Origin: Pelagibius sp040217155
Lineage (GTDB): Bacteria; Pseudomonadota; Alphaproteobacteria; Kiloniellales; Kiloniellaceae
Assembly: GCA_040217155.1 (NCBI GenBank)
Contig: JAVJNS010000013.1
Coordinates: 26,242-90,241, forward strand
Reading direction: 5' to 3'
Length of the DNA stretch: 64,000 bases
Part shown: positions 1-9,033 of the stretch, in pieces
How the letters are laid out: each line of letters begins with the position of its first letter
How positions within the stretch are numbered: the stretch's first letter is position 1
Program-made: the position numbers and the translations under genes
The notes under the pieces: generated by a model
Seen by the model: only the letters and a program-made list of their open reading frames with translations
Told to the model about the DNA's origin: nothing
The model's database searches: none

Positions 1-2
1 AC

Positions 3-926
3 TTCGCCGCCCTGTGGAAGGGCCTGGCCGAGCGCCTCGGCATCGAGCCCGAGTTCATCGCTGGCGACTGGCGCAGCGGCGCCGACCCGGCGGCCATCGG
101 CGCCCGCCTGGCCGAAGACAAGAACCACGCGATCAAGGCGGTCTGCGTGGTGCACAACGAGACTTCGACCGGCTGCGCCAGCCGCATCGACGAGGTGCGC
201 AAGGCGATCGACGCGGCCGGCCACCCGGCCCTGCTCATGGTCGACACCATCTCCTCGCTGGCCTCCATCGACTACCGCCACGACGACTGGGGCGTCGACG
301 TCACCGTGGCCGGCTCGCAGAAGGGCCTCATGCTGCCGCCGGGCCTGTCCTTCAACGCCATCAGCGACAAGGCGCTGGCCGCCTCGAAGACGGCCAGGCT
401 GCCGCGCTCCTACTGGTCCTGGGACGAGATGGCAGGGCCCAACGGCAAGGGCTTCTTCCCCTACACCCCGGCTACCAATCTGCTCTACGGCCTCGCGGAG
501 GCCATCGACATGCTGCACGAGGAGAGCCTCGACAGGGTCTTCGCCCGCCACAGCCGCCATGGCGAGGCGACGCGGCGCGCCGTGCGCGCCTGGGGCCTGG
601 ACGTGCTCTGCGCCAACCCGCGCCACTATTCCGGCTCGCTCACCGCAGTGCTGGTGCCCGAGGGCGAGAGCGCCGACCACTTCCGCGAAGTGACCCTGGA
701 AAACTTCGACATGTCGCTGGGCAGCGGCCTGTCCAAGATCGCCGACAAGGTCTTCCGCATCGGCCATCTCGGCGACTTCAACGACCTCATGCTCATGGGC
801 ACCCTCTCCGGCGTCGAGATGGGCCTCGAGTTGTCCGGCATCCCCTACCGACGCGGTGGGGTGCAAGCGGCCCTCGCCTACCTTTCAGGCCAGGACCAGT
901 CAGCGGCGGAGGGTGCCGCCGAGTAG
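3..926 (+). CDS. Class V aminotransferase, serine-glyoxylate aminotransferase-like (5' end outside window)
   Basis: The reading frame is open from the first bases of the window and ends at TAG 924-926, so only the C-terminal three quarters or so (307 codons) is present. It reads as a fold-type I, PLP-dependent class V aminotransferase. Visible are the cofactor-aspartate region (MVDTISSLAS, near 237-266) and the Schiff-base lysine in the GSQKG motif (near 312-326), followed by the family C-terminal domain. The closest family I recognise is serine-glyoxylate / alanine-glyoxylate aminotransferase, which turns glyoxylate into glycine using serine or alanine. It lies 63 bp upstream of a TRAP transporter operon on the same strand and may be cotranscribed with it. 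An internal ATG at 147 is not the start, since homology begins well before it. Substrate is uncertain. Confidence 0.82.
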   Translation, partial: FAALWKGLAERLGIEPEFIAGDWRSGADPAAIGARLAEDKNHAIKAVCVVHNETSTGCASRIDEVRKAIDAAGHPALLMVDTISSLASIDYRHDDWGVDVTVAGSQKGLMLPPGLSFNAISDKALAASKTARLPRSYWSWDEMAGPNGKGFFPYTPATNLLYGLAEAIDMLHEESLDRVFARHSRHGEATRRAVRAWGLDVLCANPRHYSGSLTAVLVPEGESADHFREVTLENFDMSLGSGLSKIADKVFRIGHLGDFNDLMLMGTLSGVEMGLELSGIPYRRGGVQAALAYLSGQDQSAAEGAAE

Positions 927-989
927 CGAAAAACAAATCAGCACCCGCACAGTCCCACTAAATGAGAACCAAAAACTCCTGGGGAGGAA

Positions 990-1976
990 ATGATGAGAAT
1001 TCTAGGACTAGTAAGCACCATCGCCATGACCGGGCTGCTCGCCGGCCCGGCCGCGGCCGCAGAATTGACTCTCAAATTCGGGCACGTCGGCGCGCCCGGC
1101 TCGCTGTTCGAGGCGAGCGCCAATGAGTTCGCCCGTTGCTCCAACGCCGCCCTCGGCGACAAGGCCGAAGTCCAGGTCTTCGGCTCTTCGCAGCTTGGCA
1201 ACGACACCGAGTTGCTGCAGAAGCTGAAGCTCGGACAGGTGACTTTCGCCCTGCCCTCGTCGGTCATGTCCTCGGTCGCCGAGGTTTTCGGCGTCTTTGA
1301 AATGCCCTACATCATCAAGAGCCGCGACCACATGCGCCGGGTTCAGGGCGCGATCATGGACAGCAAGCTGCAGCCCGCGGTCAAGGACAAGGGTTACCGT
1401 ATCGTCGGTCTGTGGGAAAACGGCTTCCGCAACATCACCAACAACACCCGGCCGATCAACAAGCCGGAAGACCTGCAGGGCGTCAAGCTGCGCACGCCCA
1501 AGGGCGCCTGGCGGGTGAAGATGTTCAAGCTCTACGGCGCCAATCCGACGCCGATGGCCTTCTCCGAAGTCTTTACCGCGCTGCAGACCGGCGTGATCGA
1601 CGGCCAGGAGAACCCCTATGCGCAAATCTACTCGGCAAAATTCCAGGAGGTGCAGAAGTACCTCTCGATTACCGGGCACGTCTACACGCCGGCCTACCTG
1701 CTGACTTCGGAGAAGCACTTCTCGGCGCTGCCGCAGGACGTGCAGGCGGAGCTCAACAAGTGCGCCGCGTCGACCCAGGATTTCACCTACGAGACCGCGG
1801 CGGCTCTGGAAACCGATCTGCTGGAGAAATTGAAGGCCGGCGGTATCCAGGTGAACACCGCCGACAAGGACGCCTTCATCGCGGCTTCCAAGCCGGTCTA
1901 CGACGAGTTCTCTGCCAGCATGGACGGCGGCAAGGAACTGATCGACACCGTCCTGAAGCTCGGCGAAGGCTCTTAA
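990..1976 (+). CDS. dctP: TRAP transporter substrate-binding protein (DctP family)
   Basis: This is the periplasmic solute receptor of a tripartite ATP-independent transporter, 328 aa, the usual length. It starts with a Sec signal peptide (hydrophobic residues about 4-20, likely cleavage after AAAA) and continues with the DctP fold: an LKFGHVGAPGS start, and the region with KLRTPKGAWRVKMFKLYGANPTPMAF in pieces, which holds the conserved arginine that binds a substrate carboxylate. A strong ribosome site (GGGGAGGAA, 981-989) directly precedes ATG 990; the second ATG at 993 has better spacing and may be the real start. The membrane subunits follow after a hairpin. The carboxylate is unknown; downstream CoA genes suggest an organic acid that is activated to a CoA ester. 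Confidence 0.93.
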   Translation: MMRILGLVSTIAMTGLLAGPAAAAELTLKFGHVGAPGSLFEASANEFARCSNAALGDKAEVQVFGSSQLGNDTELLQKLKLGQVTFALPSSVMSSVAEVFGVFEMPYIIKSRDHMRRVQGAIMDSKLQPAVKDKGYRIVGLWENGFRNITNNTRPINKPEDLQGVKLRTPKGAWRVKMFKLYGANPTPMAFSEVFTALQTGVIDGQENPYAQIYSAKFQEVQKYLSITGHVYTPAYLLTSEKHFSALPQDVQAELNKCAASTQDFTYETAAALETDLLEKLKAGGIQVNTADKDAFIAASKPVYDEFSASMDGGKELIDTVLKLGEGS

Positions 1977-1986
1977 AGTCTGATCA

Positions 1987-2015
1987 AAAGCCCGGGGCCG
2001 GCGGTCCCGGGCTTT
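1987..2015 (+). terminator. Hairpin between dctP and dctQ (attenuator-like)
   Basis: A perfect 10-bp stem, AAAGCCCGGG at 1987-1996 pairing with CCCGGGCTTT at 2006-2015, with a 9-base loop, follows the dctP stop by 10 bases and leads into CTATTTC. The stem is strong but the T tract is short, so it may be a partial terminator or a 3' stabiliser that leaves more receptor than permease mRNA. Transcription must read through it for dctQM. Confidence 0.65.
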
Positions 2016-2119
2016 CTATTTCATTACCGACTGCGTCAGGCCCGCCCGGCCGCGCCTCGTTCATTACTGCAGCCCGCCGGAGACTGGTCACCGGCGGGGC
2101 TTGGGGAGTTTGTCCTTAA

Positions 2120-2632
2120 ATGCTCAGGGCCACCTATAGAACGCTCGAATGGATCCTCGAGTGGATCACCATCGCGCTGATGATTGCCCTCTCCGTGGTG
2201 GTCATTGTCGCCGTCGGCTTCCGACTGGCCGGTGATTCGCTGTCCTGGTACGACGAGATCGCCGCCATCGCACTCGCCTGGGTGACCTACTACGGGGCGG
2301 CCCTGGCGGCGCTGAAACGCAACCACATCGGCTTTGACTCCGTGCTGCTGGCCATCCCCCTGCCGGCCCGCATGGCGGCCGTGGTCATCGCCGAGATCGC
2401 GGTGATTGGCTTCTTCCTCATCATGACCTGGGCCGGCGTGGAAGTCCTGAATGTCCTTGAGGATACCTACCTCATCTCCCTCACCTGGGTCCCGGTGCAG
2501 CTCACCCAATCGGTGATCCCGATCGGTGGCGCCCTGTTCATCGTCGCCGAGCTCTTGAGCCTGCCGGTGTACTGGCGGTCGACGAAACGAGGGCATTCCT
2601 TCGAACATCCCGAATTCAATGAGGAGGCCTGA
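2120..2632 (+). CDS. dctQ: TRAP transporter small permease (DctQ)
   Basis: The 170-aa protein has four hydrophobic segments (about 15-38, 50-70, 85-110, 128-150) and the DctQ signature around SWYDEIAAIALAW, so it is the small 4-TM subunit of a TRAP transporter. In this family DctQ scaffolds the large permease DctM and contacts the receptor. It begins 143 bp after dctP, beyond a hairpin. The purine-rich stretch TTGGGGAG at 2100-2107 is the only upstream ribosome site, some 12 bases before ATG 2120. dctM follows after three bases. Confidence 0.92.
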   Translation: MLRATYRTLEWILEWITIALMIALSVVVIVAVGFRLAGDSLSWYDEIAAIALAWVTYYGAALAALKRNHIGFDSVLLAIPLPARMAAVVIAEIAVIGFFLIMTWAGVEVLNVLEDTYLISLTWVPVQLTQSVIPIGGALFIVAELLSLPVYWRSTKRGHSFEHPEFNEEA

Positions 2633-2635
2633 ACC

Positions 2636-3916
2636 ATGCTGATCCTCCTCATGTTCGTGGTCCTGGTCGCCCTGATCTGCATCAACGTTCCCATCGCCGT
2701 GGCGCTGGCCATCGCCGGCATCATCGGACTGGTCGGAACCGAAGGAACCGGCAGCCTGGTCACCGTCGCCCTCGACATGTACGACGGCTCGACCAAGTTC
2801 TCGCTGATCGCCATTCCGATGTTTGTGCTCGCCGGCGCCATCATGAATGCCGCCGGCATCTCGCGGCGGCTCATCAACTTCGTAGCCGCGCTTATCGGCT
2901 TCGTGCGCGGCGGCCTCTCCATGGTCACCATCGGCGTCTCGCTGTTCTTCGCGGAAATTTCCGGCAGCGCCGTGGCCGACGTCGCCGCCATCGGGTCGAT
3001 CCTCATCCCGGCCATGAAGAAGCGCGGTTACGGCGCGCCCTTCGCCGCCGCCGTCACATCTTCTTCCGCCTCGCTGGCAATCATCATCCCGCCGTCGATC
3101 CCGATGATCCTCTACGCAGTCTCGGCCAACACCTCGGTGGAACAGCTCTTCGTCGCCGGCTTCGTGCCGGGGCTGCTCGGCGCGGCCGGCCTGATGGGCG
3201 TCGCCTATGTCTTCGCCCGGCGCTACGACTTTCCGGTCGAGGACGCCTTCAACCTCGCCAAGCTGAAGGATACCTTCATCGACGCCCTACCGACCTTCAC
3301 CCTGCCGGTGATCATTCTCGGCGGCATCTTCGGCGGCTTCGTCACCGCCACCGAAGCGGCGGGCCTGGCCGTTCTGGCCTCGGTGGTCGTCGGAATCTAC
3401 TACAACGAGGTCGACTTCCGGCGCTTGAAGTCGGCGATGCTCGACGGCGGCATGCAGACCGCGGTGGTCATGCTGCTGGTCGCCGCCTCGGTGCTGATGG
3501 GCGGTTTCCTGACCCGCGCCCAGCTGCCCCAGCAGATGGCGCAGGAGATCCTCTCCTTTACCGACAACAGATACGTCATCCTGCTGATCCTCAATGTCTT
3601 CTTCCTGGTGATCGGATTCTTCCTGCACTCGGCGGCGGCCATTATCCTGGTGGTGCCGATCGTCGTACCGCTGATCCAGCAGGTCGGCATCGACCCGGTT
3701 CACTTCGGCCTGGTGGTGACCTTGAACCTCGCCATCGGCCAGCAGACACCGCCGGTGGCCAGCGTACTGATCACCGCCTGCTCGATCGCCCGGGCGAACA
3801 TATGGCAGGTGTCCAAGGTGAATATCTACTTTGTCGCCGTGCTGTTGACGGTGCTGCTACTCTGCACCTACGTGCCGGCTGTGCCGATGTTCCTGGTCGA
3901 GTATTTCTACAGGTAA
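2636..3916 (+). CDS. dctM: TRAP transporter large permease (DctM)
   Basis: A 426-aa, strongly hydrophobic protein with about 12 membrane segments and the DctM motifs, including the ISGSAVADVAAIGSILIPAMK segment (read as two halves) and the proline-rich IIPPSIPMILYA hairpin. This is the sodium-driven transport subunit. The ribosome site GAGGAGG lies inside the end of dctQ, and ATG 2636 follows the dctQ stop by three bases. The length matches the family. Three downstream genes continue on the same strand with tiny gaps, so transporter and catabolic genes are probably one unit. Confidence 0.95.
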   Translation: MLILLMFVVLVALICINVPIAVALAIAGIIGLVGTEGTGSLVTVALDMYDGSTKFSLIAIPMFVLAGAIMNAAGISRRLINFVAALIGFVRGGLSMVTIGVSLFFAEISGSAVADVAAIGSILIPAMKKRGYGAPFAAAVTSSSASLAIIIPPSIPMILYAVSANTSVEQLFVAGFVPGLLGAAGLMGVAYVFARRYDFPVEDAFNLAKLKDTFIDALPTFTLPVIILGGIFGGFVTATEAAGLAVLASVVVGIYYNEVDFRRLKSAMLDGGMQTAVVMLLVAASVLMGGFLTRAQLPQQMAQEILSFTDNRYVILLILNVFFLVIGFFLHSAAAIILVVPIVVPLIQQVGIDPVHFGLVVTLNLAIGQQTPPVASVLITACSIARANIWQVSKVNIYFVAVLLTVLLLCTYVPAVPMFLVEYFYR

Positions 3917-3925
3917 GAAGCTTTG

Positions 3926-4705
3926 ATGAACGAAGAACTGCTCTACGAAGTCCGTGACGGCATCGGCTTCATTACCTTCAACCGGCCGCAGGCGCGCAAC
4001 GCTCTGACCTTCGCCATGTACGAGGGGCTGGCGCAGATCTGCAGTACCGCCGGCGGCAAGGGCCAGGCCAAAGCCCTGGTGGTCACCGGCGCCGGCGACA
4101 AGGCCTTCGCCGCCGGCACCGACATCGCCCAGTTCCGCGGCTTCAAGACGCCGCAAGACGCCATCGCCTACGAACAGCGCATCGACAAGGTCCTCGACGC
4201 GGTGGAGCGCTGCCCCCTGCCCACGGTGGCGGCCTTGACCGGGGCCTGCACCGGCGGCGGCGCCGCCATCGCCGCGGCCTGCGATATCCGCATTGCCGCG
4301 AGCGATTTGAAATTCGGCTTTCCCATCGCCCGCACCCTGGGCAACTGTCTTTCAGCCAACAACCTCGCCCGGCTCGCGGCGCTCCTGGGCGCGGGGCGCA
4401 CCAGGGAAATGATTTTCACCAGCCGTCTGATCGAAGCGCAAGAAGCATTGACGACGGGCCTGATCACCGAGGTGCTGGACGACCGCGCCGCTGTCGAGAC
4501 CCGCGCCGCGGAACTGGCCGCGCTGCTGGCCGGCCAGGCGCCGCTGACCCTGCGCGCGACCAAGGAGGCGCTGCGCCGCCTCACCGCCGCCGCCGCCAAA
4601 GTCGAGGACGAGGACCTGATCGTCGCCTGCTACACCAGCGAGGATTTTCGCGAGGGACTGGAGGCTTTCCTCGCCAAGCGCAAGCCGGTGTGGAAAGGGC
4701 GTTGA
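3926..4705 (+). CDS. Enoyl-CoA hydratase/isomerase family protein
   Basis: A 259-aa crotonase-fold protein. The two oxyanion-hole segments are clear: KAFAAGTDIAQF near residues 53-64 and the glycine-rich ALTGACTGGGAAIAAACDIRIA region (in two halves) near 94-115. One of the two catalytic glutamates of true enoyl-CoA hydratases appears absent: where the family has LPE followed by a GxxPGAGG loop, this protein reads GFPIARTLGNCLSANN. The second glutamate is present in RTREMIFTS. That points to another crotonase reaction (isomerase, hydrolase, aldol-type). ATG 3926 is preferred over the upstream in-frame TTG 3923. It sits 9 bp after dctM and one base before the CoA-transferase gene, implying that the imported acid is handled as a CoA thioester. 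Confidence 0.88.
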   Translation: MNEELLYEVRDGIGFITFNRPQARNALTFAMYEGLAQICSTAGGKGQAKALVVTGAGDKAFAAGTDIAQFRGFKTPQDAIAYEQRIDKVLDAVERCPLPTVAALTGACTGGGAAIAAACDIRIAASDLKFGFPIARTLGNCLSANNLARLAALLGAGRTREMIFTSRLIEAQEALTTGLITEVLDDRAAVETRAAELAALLAGQAPLTLRATKEALRRLTAAAAKVEDEDLIVACYTSEDFREGLEAFLAKRKPVWKGR

Positions 4706-4706
4706 G

Positions 4707-5933
4707 GTGACCCGGCAGAGGACAGGGCCGCTGCGAGGCTGCCGGGTTGTCGAACTGGCGCACATTATGGCCGGACCGGTCTGCGGCCTCATGCTGGCGG
4801 ACATGGGCGCCGAGGTGATCAAGGTGGAAAAACTCACCGGCGACGATACGCGGCGGATGCTGCCGCCGGACATCAAGGGCGAAGCCGCCGCCTTCATGAT
4901 GATGAACCGCAACAAGCGCGGCATCGCCCTCGACCTGAAGCACGCAGACGGCAAGGCGGCGCTGCTGCGTCTCCTCGACGACGCGGATGTGGTGATCGAG
5001 AACTACCGCAAGGGCACCATGGAAAAGCTGGGGCTCGGCTACGAGGCCTTGCAGGCGCGCAACCCCGGCCTGATCTACTGCGAGATCTCCGGCTTCGGGC
5101 GTAGCGGCCCCTACGCGGAGCGCGGCGGCTTCGACCTCATCGCCCAGGGCATGTCGGGCCTCATGTCGATCACCGGCGAAGGGCCGGGACGCCCGCCGGT
5201 GAAGGTCGGCGCCCCGGTCACCGACATCACCGCCGGCATACTCGCCGCCATGGGCGTGTCGGCCGCCTATGCCCGCAAGCTGCAGACCGGCGAGGGCCAG
5301 AGGGTCGACACCTCGCTGTTCGAAGCCGGCATCGTGCATACCTACTGGCAATCGGCGATCGCCTTCGCGACCGGCACTTCGCCCGGCGCCATGGGCTCGG
5401 CGCATCCTTTGAACGCGCCCTATCAGGCGTTCAGGACCGCCGATGGCTGGATCAACATCGGCGCCGCCAACCAGAAGAACTGGGAGCGCCTGCTGGCGAT
5501 CCTCGGCCACGACACCCTGCGTGACGACCCGCGCTTCCTCAGCAACGACCTGCGCATGGCCAACCGCGCGGCGCTGGAAGAGGAACTGAACAGGATCTTC
5601 GAGACGCGAACGACCGACGACTGGCTGACCACCCTGGAGCAGGGTGGCTTTCCCGCCGGCCCGGTGCTCTCCATCGGCGAAATGCACGAGGATCCGCAGG
5701 CCCTGGCACGCGGCATGATCGTCGAGACCGACCATCCCGCCGCCGGCGCTGTCAAAGCCCTCGGGTTGCCGGTGAAGTTTTCCGCCACCCCCGGCGGCGT
5801 GAATCTGCCCGCCCCCCTGCTCGGCCAGCACAGCCGGGAGATACTCGCCGAGATCGGTTTTTCCGAGGCTGAGATCGAGCGGATGATCGACGAAGGCGCC
5901 ACCATCTCCGCGAATACGCCGGCGGCGGTCTGA
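4707..5933 (+). CDS. Family III CoA-transferase (CaiB/BaiF)
   Basis: A 408-aa class III CoA-transferase, which moves CoA between carboxylic acids through an aspartyl-CoA anhydride. The family start (CRVVELAHIMAGPVCGLMLADMGAEVIKVE in pieces) is at residues 12-41 and the expected catalytic aspartate is D173 in the APVTDITAG segment. The C-terminal domain is complete. GTG 4707 follows the preceding TGA by a single base, so translation is probably coupled. Together with the TRAP transporter and crotonase it would activate the imported acid; donor and acceptor acids cannot be told from sequence. Confidence 0.92.
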   Translation: MTRQRTGPLRGCRVVELAHIMAGPVCGLMLADMGAEVIKVEKLTGDDTRRMLPPDIKGEAAAFMMMNRNKRGIALDLKHADGKAALLRLLDDADVVIENYRKGTMEKLGLGYEALQARNPGLIYCEISGFGRSGPYAERGGFDLIAQGMSGLMSITGEGPGRPPVKVGAPVTDITAGILAAMGVSAAYARKLQTGEGQRVDTSLFEAGIVHTYWQSAIAFATGTSPGAMGSAHPLNAPYQAFRTADGWINIGAANQKNWERLLAILGHDTLRDDPRFLSNDLRMANRAALEEELNRIFETRTTDDWLTTLEQGGFPAGPVLSIGEMHEDPQALARGMIVETDHPAAGAVKALGLPVKFSATPGGVNLPAPLLGQHSREILAEIGFSEAEIERMIDEGATISANTPAAV

Positions 5934-5963
5934 CCACCCCCTCCCCTTAAAGGAAATCAAGTC

Positions 5964-6398
5964 ATGCCCCAAGCGATCACCCTGGACCAGGCCCAGGCTA
6001 TTATCGACGTCACCCTGGACAAGGCCGCGGAGCTGAAACTACAGCCGTTGACCGTCGCGGTGTTGGATGCCGGTGGTCACCTGAAAGCTCTGGCGCGCCA
6101 GGACAATACCTCGACGCTGAGGCCCGAGGTCGCCCAGGGCAAGGCGCGCGGCGCCATCTCGCTCGGCCTGGGATCGCGCGCCATCTTCGAGCGCGCCCAG
6201 CAGCAGCCCTACTTCATTCAAGCCATCAGCGGCTTAGCCGGCGGCTCCCTGGTACCGGTGCCCGGCGGCGTCCTCCTGCGCGATGCGTCTGGCGCCATTG
6301 TCGGCGCTGTCGGCGTCACCGGCGACACCTCCGACAACGACGAAGCCTGCGCCATTGCCGGCATCGAAGCCGCCGGTTTCTCCGCCGATCCGGGCTGA
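5964..6398 (+). CDS. GlcG/HbpS-like protein (DUF336)
   Basis: A small 144-aa protein of the DUF336 (GlcG/HbpS) family: it begins with ITLDQAQAIIDVTLDKAAEL, then a VAVLDAGGHLKALARQD strand pair and ends with a glycine-rich GAVGVTGDTSDNDEACA segment, all typical. Family members are found in glycolate, haem and diol operons, and their molecular role is mostly unsettled. No signal peptide is seen. It follows the CoA-transferase gene by 30 bp with an AAAGGA ribosome site, and is the last gene of the operon. Confidence 0.88.
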   Translation: MPQAITLDQAQAIIDVTLDKAAELKLQPLTVAVLDAGGHLKALARQDNTSTLRPEVAQGKARGAISLGLGSRAIFERAQQQPYFIQAISGLAGGSLVPVPGGVLLRDASGAIVGAVGVTGDTSDNDEACAIAGIEAAGFSADPG

Positions 6399-7109
6399 GG
6401 AGGCTCCATGCGCCCGGCCTCGCAGCGGCGCCATCGCGATAACAAATTGTTACGCAATGTTTCATGCGATCCTGTCTCTGGCTGGGCCGAACACCCGCCC
6501 GGCTTCCTCGGATACGCCCCCGCGCCGGCGTCGATCGCTGGAAAAAACGACGCATTGCTTGACGGATTGCCCTCACGAGAACTTCAATCGACACCCCATA
6601 ACGTAAACACCATGTCGAGATTTGCGATAAGCGTCTGGTCTGATGTGCGAATCCGGTAAGGTTCCGGTAAGGAATTTAGACCAGCTCTAGATTGATCCGC
6701 CGCGACTTCTGTCGTAAATCACTGGAAGTTCATCGGCATGGCGAGTCGAATAGCTAGCGGTTGGCCCCGCGCTACAGCCGGCAGATCTCGGATCGATGCT
6801 TGCGGAAGAATTGGATCAGGACGCTGGGGCAAAAGTCCCTGCCAGCTGCATGAAGAATTGACGCCAGTGTAAGAAAACGGCAAAGAAGAGCGAACCTAGT
6901 AAAGATTTCACGGCCCTGGAATGTTGATATTTGGCTGCTGGGTCGTTCCGAGCACCGCAACGCTGGGGCAAGGGGTGGTGTCGGCAGGCTCTCCTACGAC
7001 GAATGGTTCACGTAGAAACAAATATTTAGCGTAGGCGCGGGCCGAGCAGACGTTTCGAGGGTTCGTCTGCACAGCAGAGAGATCATAGAGGGAAGCTAGG
7101 GAACATTTA
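6399..7109 (+). other. 711-bp intergenic region, no convincing gene
   Basis: Base composition is visibly more AT-rich than in neighbouring genes. Short open frames exist (for example 6408-6659 and 6908-7156 on the other strand), but none has a ribosome site or recognisable protein. A 10-base direct repeat TCCGGTAAGG occurs at 6652-6661 and 6663-6672, an 11-bp period of about one helical turn. The region should hold the promoter of the ceramide operon that starts at 7110; I could not assign -35/-10 boxes with confidence. Confidence 0.6.
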
Positions 7110-8936
7110 ATGCCAAGTGCTACGGCATCAATCAGCAGTAACCTGCCATTCCGCATCGCAGAATTCGAGACATTAGCAGACGGGCTTGACTACGCGGCAA
7201 GAGGCGCGACCGGTTGCAATTTCTTCTCGCCGCGGGGCGAATTGCGAGAATCACTCACCTATCGGGAGATTCGGGCGCGCGCCATCGAGATGGCTCAGCG
7301 CTTTGACCGTATTGGCGTGCAGCGCGGCACCCGCGTTGCCTTGATTGCGGAAACAACGCCGGATTTCCTGATCTTCTTCTACGCTTGCCAGTATGCCGGC
7401 CTGATTCCCGTCCCTCTGCCCATGACGATCCACCTCGGCGGACATGACGCTTATGTGAGTCGCCTGCGCAATATGCTGGCCAAGGCCGGTGCGGAAATCG
7501 CGGTCGGACCGGTGGAGATGCTGCATTATCTGAAGGAGGCCGCCGGCGACCTGAAAATGGTCGGCACACCGGACGAGTTCTACGCCCTTCCGGCCGATAG
7601 CGGCGACCTGCACCCCCTCGCCAGCGACGAAGCCTGCTACATCCAATATTCCTCTGGCAGCACCAGCCTGCCACGCGGCGTTTTCGTGTCCCAGCGGGCG
7701 ATTACCAGCAATGCCCGTGGTATCGGCCAGAATGGCCTGAAGTTGCGGCAAGGCGACCGCAGCACTTCCTGGCTGCCGCTCTACCACGATATGGGCCTGG
7801 TTGGTTTCTGCCTGACTCCGATGCTGAGCCAGATCACCATCGACTATCTGGCGACCAAGAGTTTCGCCCTGCGGCCGCTCACCTGGCTGAAACTGATCTC
7901 GCAGTACGGCGGCACAATTTCCTTCAGTCCAACCTTCGGATATGCGCTCTGCGCGACCCGTGGCCTGAACGGCTCGGCCAAAACCATCGACCTGTCGAAC
8001 TGGCGGGTCGCCGGCATCGGCGGCGAAATGGTACGCGCGGAGATCCTCGACCACTTCGTCGAAACTTTCGGTGTCACAGGGTTCTCGCGCCGAGCCTTTC
8101 TGCCCAGTTACGGCCTGGCTGAGTCGACTCTGGCCGTGACTTTCGCGCCGCTCGACAAGGGGGTCGAGGTCGACCGGATCGACCAGGACCACTACACCCA
8201 TACCGGTAATGTCGCCCCTGTCCCCAGCAAAATGAACGGATCCAGTAGAGCCGCGCGCTCCTTTGTCCTCTGCGGCTCGCCGCTGCCCGGCCACGATGTG
8301 GAAGTGCGCAGCGAGAAAAACGATCCCCTGGGAGACCACCATGTCGGGCGCATCGTGGTACGCGGACCCAGCGTGATGGCCGGTTATTACAACGACCCGG
8401 CCGCCACGGCAGCGGTGACCACGGAGGACGGCTGGCTCGACACCGGCGATCTCGGCTATATGGTCGACGGGCAGCTGGTCGTCACCGGGCGGCGCAAGGA
8501 TCTGGTAATCCTCAACGGACTCAACATCTGGCCGCAGGACGTTGAGTGGGCGGTTGAAGCCCTGGAAGACGTCCGTGGCAGCGATGTGGCCTGCTTCTCG
8601 GTCATCGAGCCTGACGAAAATGAGCACATGATCGTGGTGCTGCAGTGCCGCCTGCACGATGCGGCCTCGCGCGAAAACCTGCGCAAACGGGTTGCCGCCA
8701 CGGTCCGCAAAACCTGCGGGGCGGACTGCCGCGTCGTTCTGGTGCCACCGAAAACATTGAAGTTCACCTCTTCGGGCAAGCTGAGCCGTTCCGCCGTCAA
8801 GGCGGACTACATCTCGGGCGAGATCAGCGACCTAAACATCGACGGCAGCCCGTCCGGCGTGTCGGATCGGGCTTTTGCGAAGCGGCGCGGACAGAACGAC
8901 GGCAACGCTCCGGCCTTTTCGGAACAGCGCAGGTAG
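7110..8936 (+). CDS. Fatty acyl-AMP ligase / acyl-ACP synthetase of the ceramide operon
   Basis: A 608-aa adenylate-forming enzyme. The AMP-binding P-loop YIQYSSGSTSLPRG spans residues 177-190, LPLYHDMGL is the hallmark of fatty acyl-AMP ligases, and the hinge GRRKDLVILNG is near 461. Such enzymes activate a fatty acid as acyl-adenylate and load it on an acyl carrier protein. It heads a rightward set with a CerR-like reductase, an ACP and a serine palmitoyltransferase. The same combination is known from Caulobacter ceramide synthesis, where an acyl-ACP synthetase supplies serine palmitoyltransferase. I infer that it loads the 83-aa ACP encoded at 10107. ATG 7110 has only a loose GGGAA ribosome site, yet homology begins within about 15 residues of it. 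Confidence 0.87.
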   Translation: MPSATASISSNLPFRIAEFETLADGLDYAARGATGCNFFSPRGELRESLTYREIRARAIEMAQRFDRIGVQRGTRVALIAETTPDFLIFFYACQYAGLIPVPLPMTIHLGGHDAYVSRLRNMLAKAGAEIAVGPVEMLHYLKEAAGDLKMVGTPDEFYALPADSGDLHPLASDEACYIQYSSGSTSLPRGVFVSQRAITSNARGIGQNGLKLRQGDRSTSWLPLYHDMGLVGFCLTPMLSQITIDYLATKSFALRPLTWLKLISQYGGTISFSPTFGYALCATRGLNGSAKTIDLSNWRVAGIGGEMVRAEILDHFVETFGVTGFSRRAFLPSYGLAESTLAVTFAPLDKGVEVDRIDQDHYTHTGNVAPVPSKMNGSSRAARSFVLCGSPLPGHDVEVRSEKNDPLGDHHVGRIVVRGPSVMAGYYNDPAATAAVTTEDGWLDTGDLGYMVDGQLVVTGRRKDLVILNGLNIWPQDVEWAVEALEDVRGSDVACFSVIEPDENEHMIVVLQCRLHDAASRENLRKRVAATVRKTCGADCRVVLVPPKTLKFTSSGKLSRSAVKADYISGEISDLNIDGSPSGVSDRAFAKRRGQNDGNAPAFSEQRR

Positions 8937-9033
8937 TCCGGCGGCCACGCCTCAGCGGCGCTCAAAAGGCATTCTCCGTGCCGCACATACATAAGTATTA
9001 TCAACATATTAAACGGCACCTCCGGGGCGGGAC

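Noticed and set aside
6408..6659. Small open frame in the intergenic region before the ceramide operon
   Set aside because: No ribosome site, odd composition and no recognisable protein.
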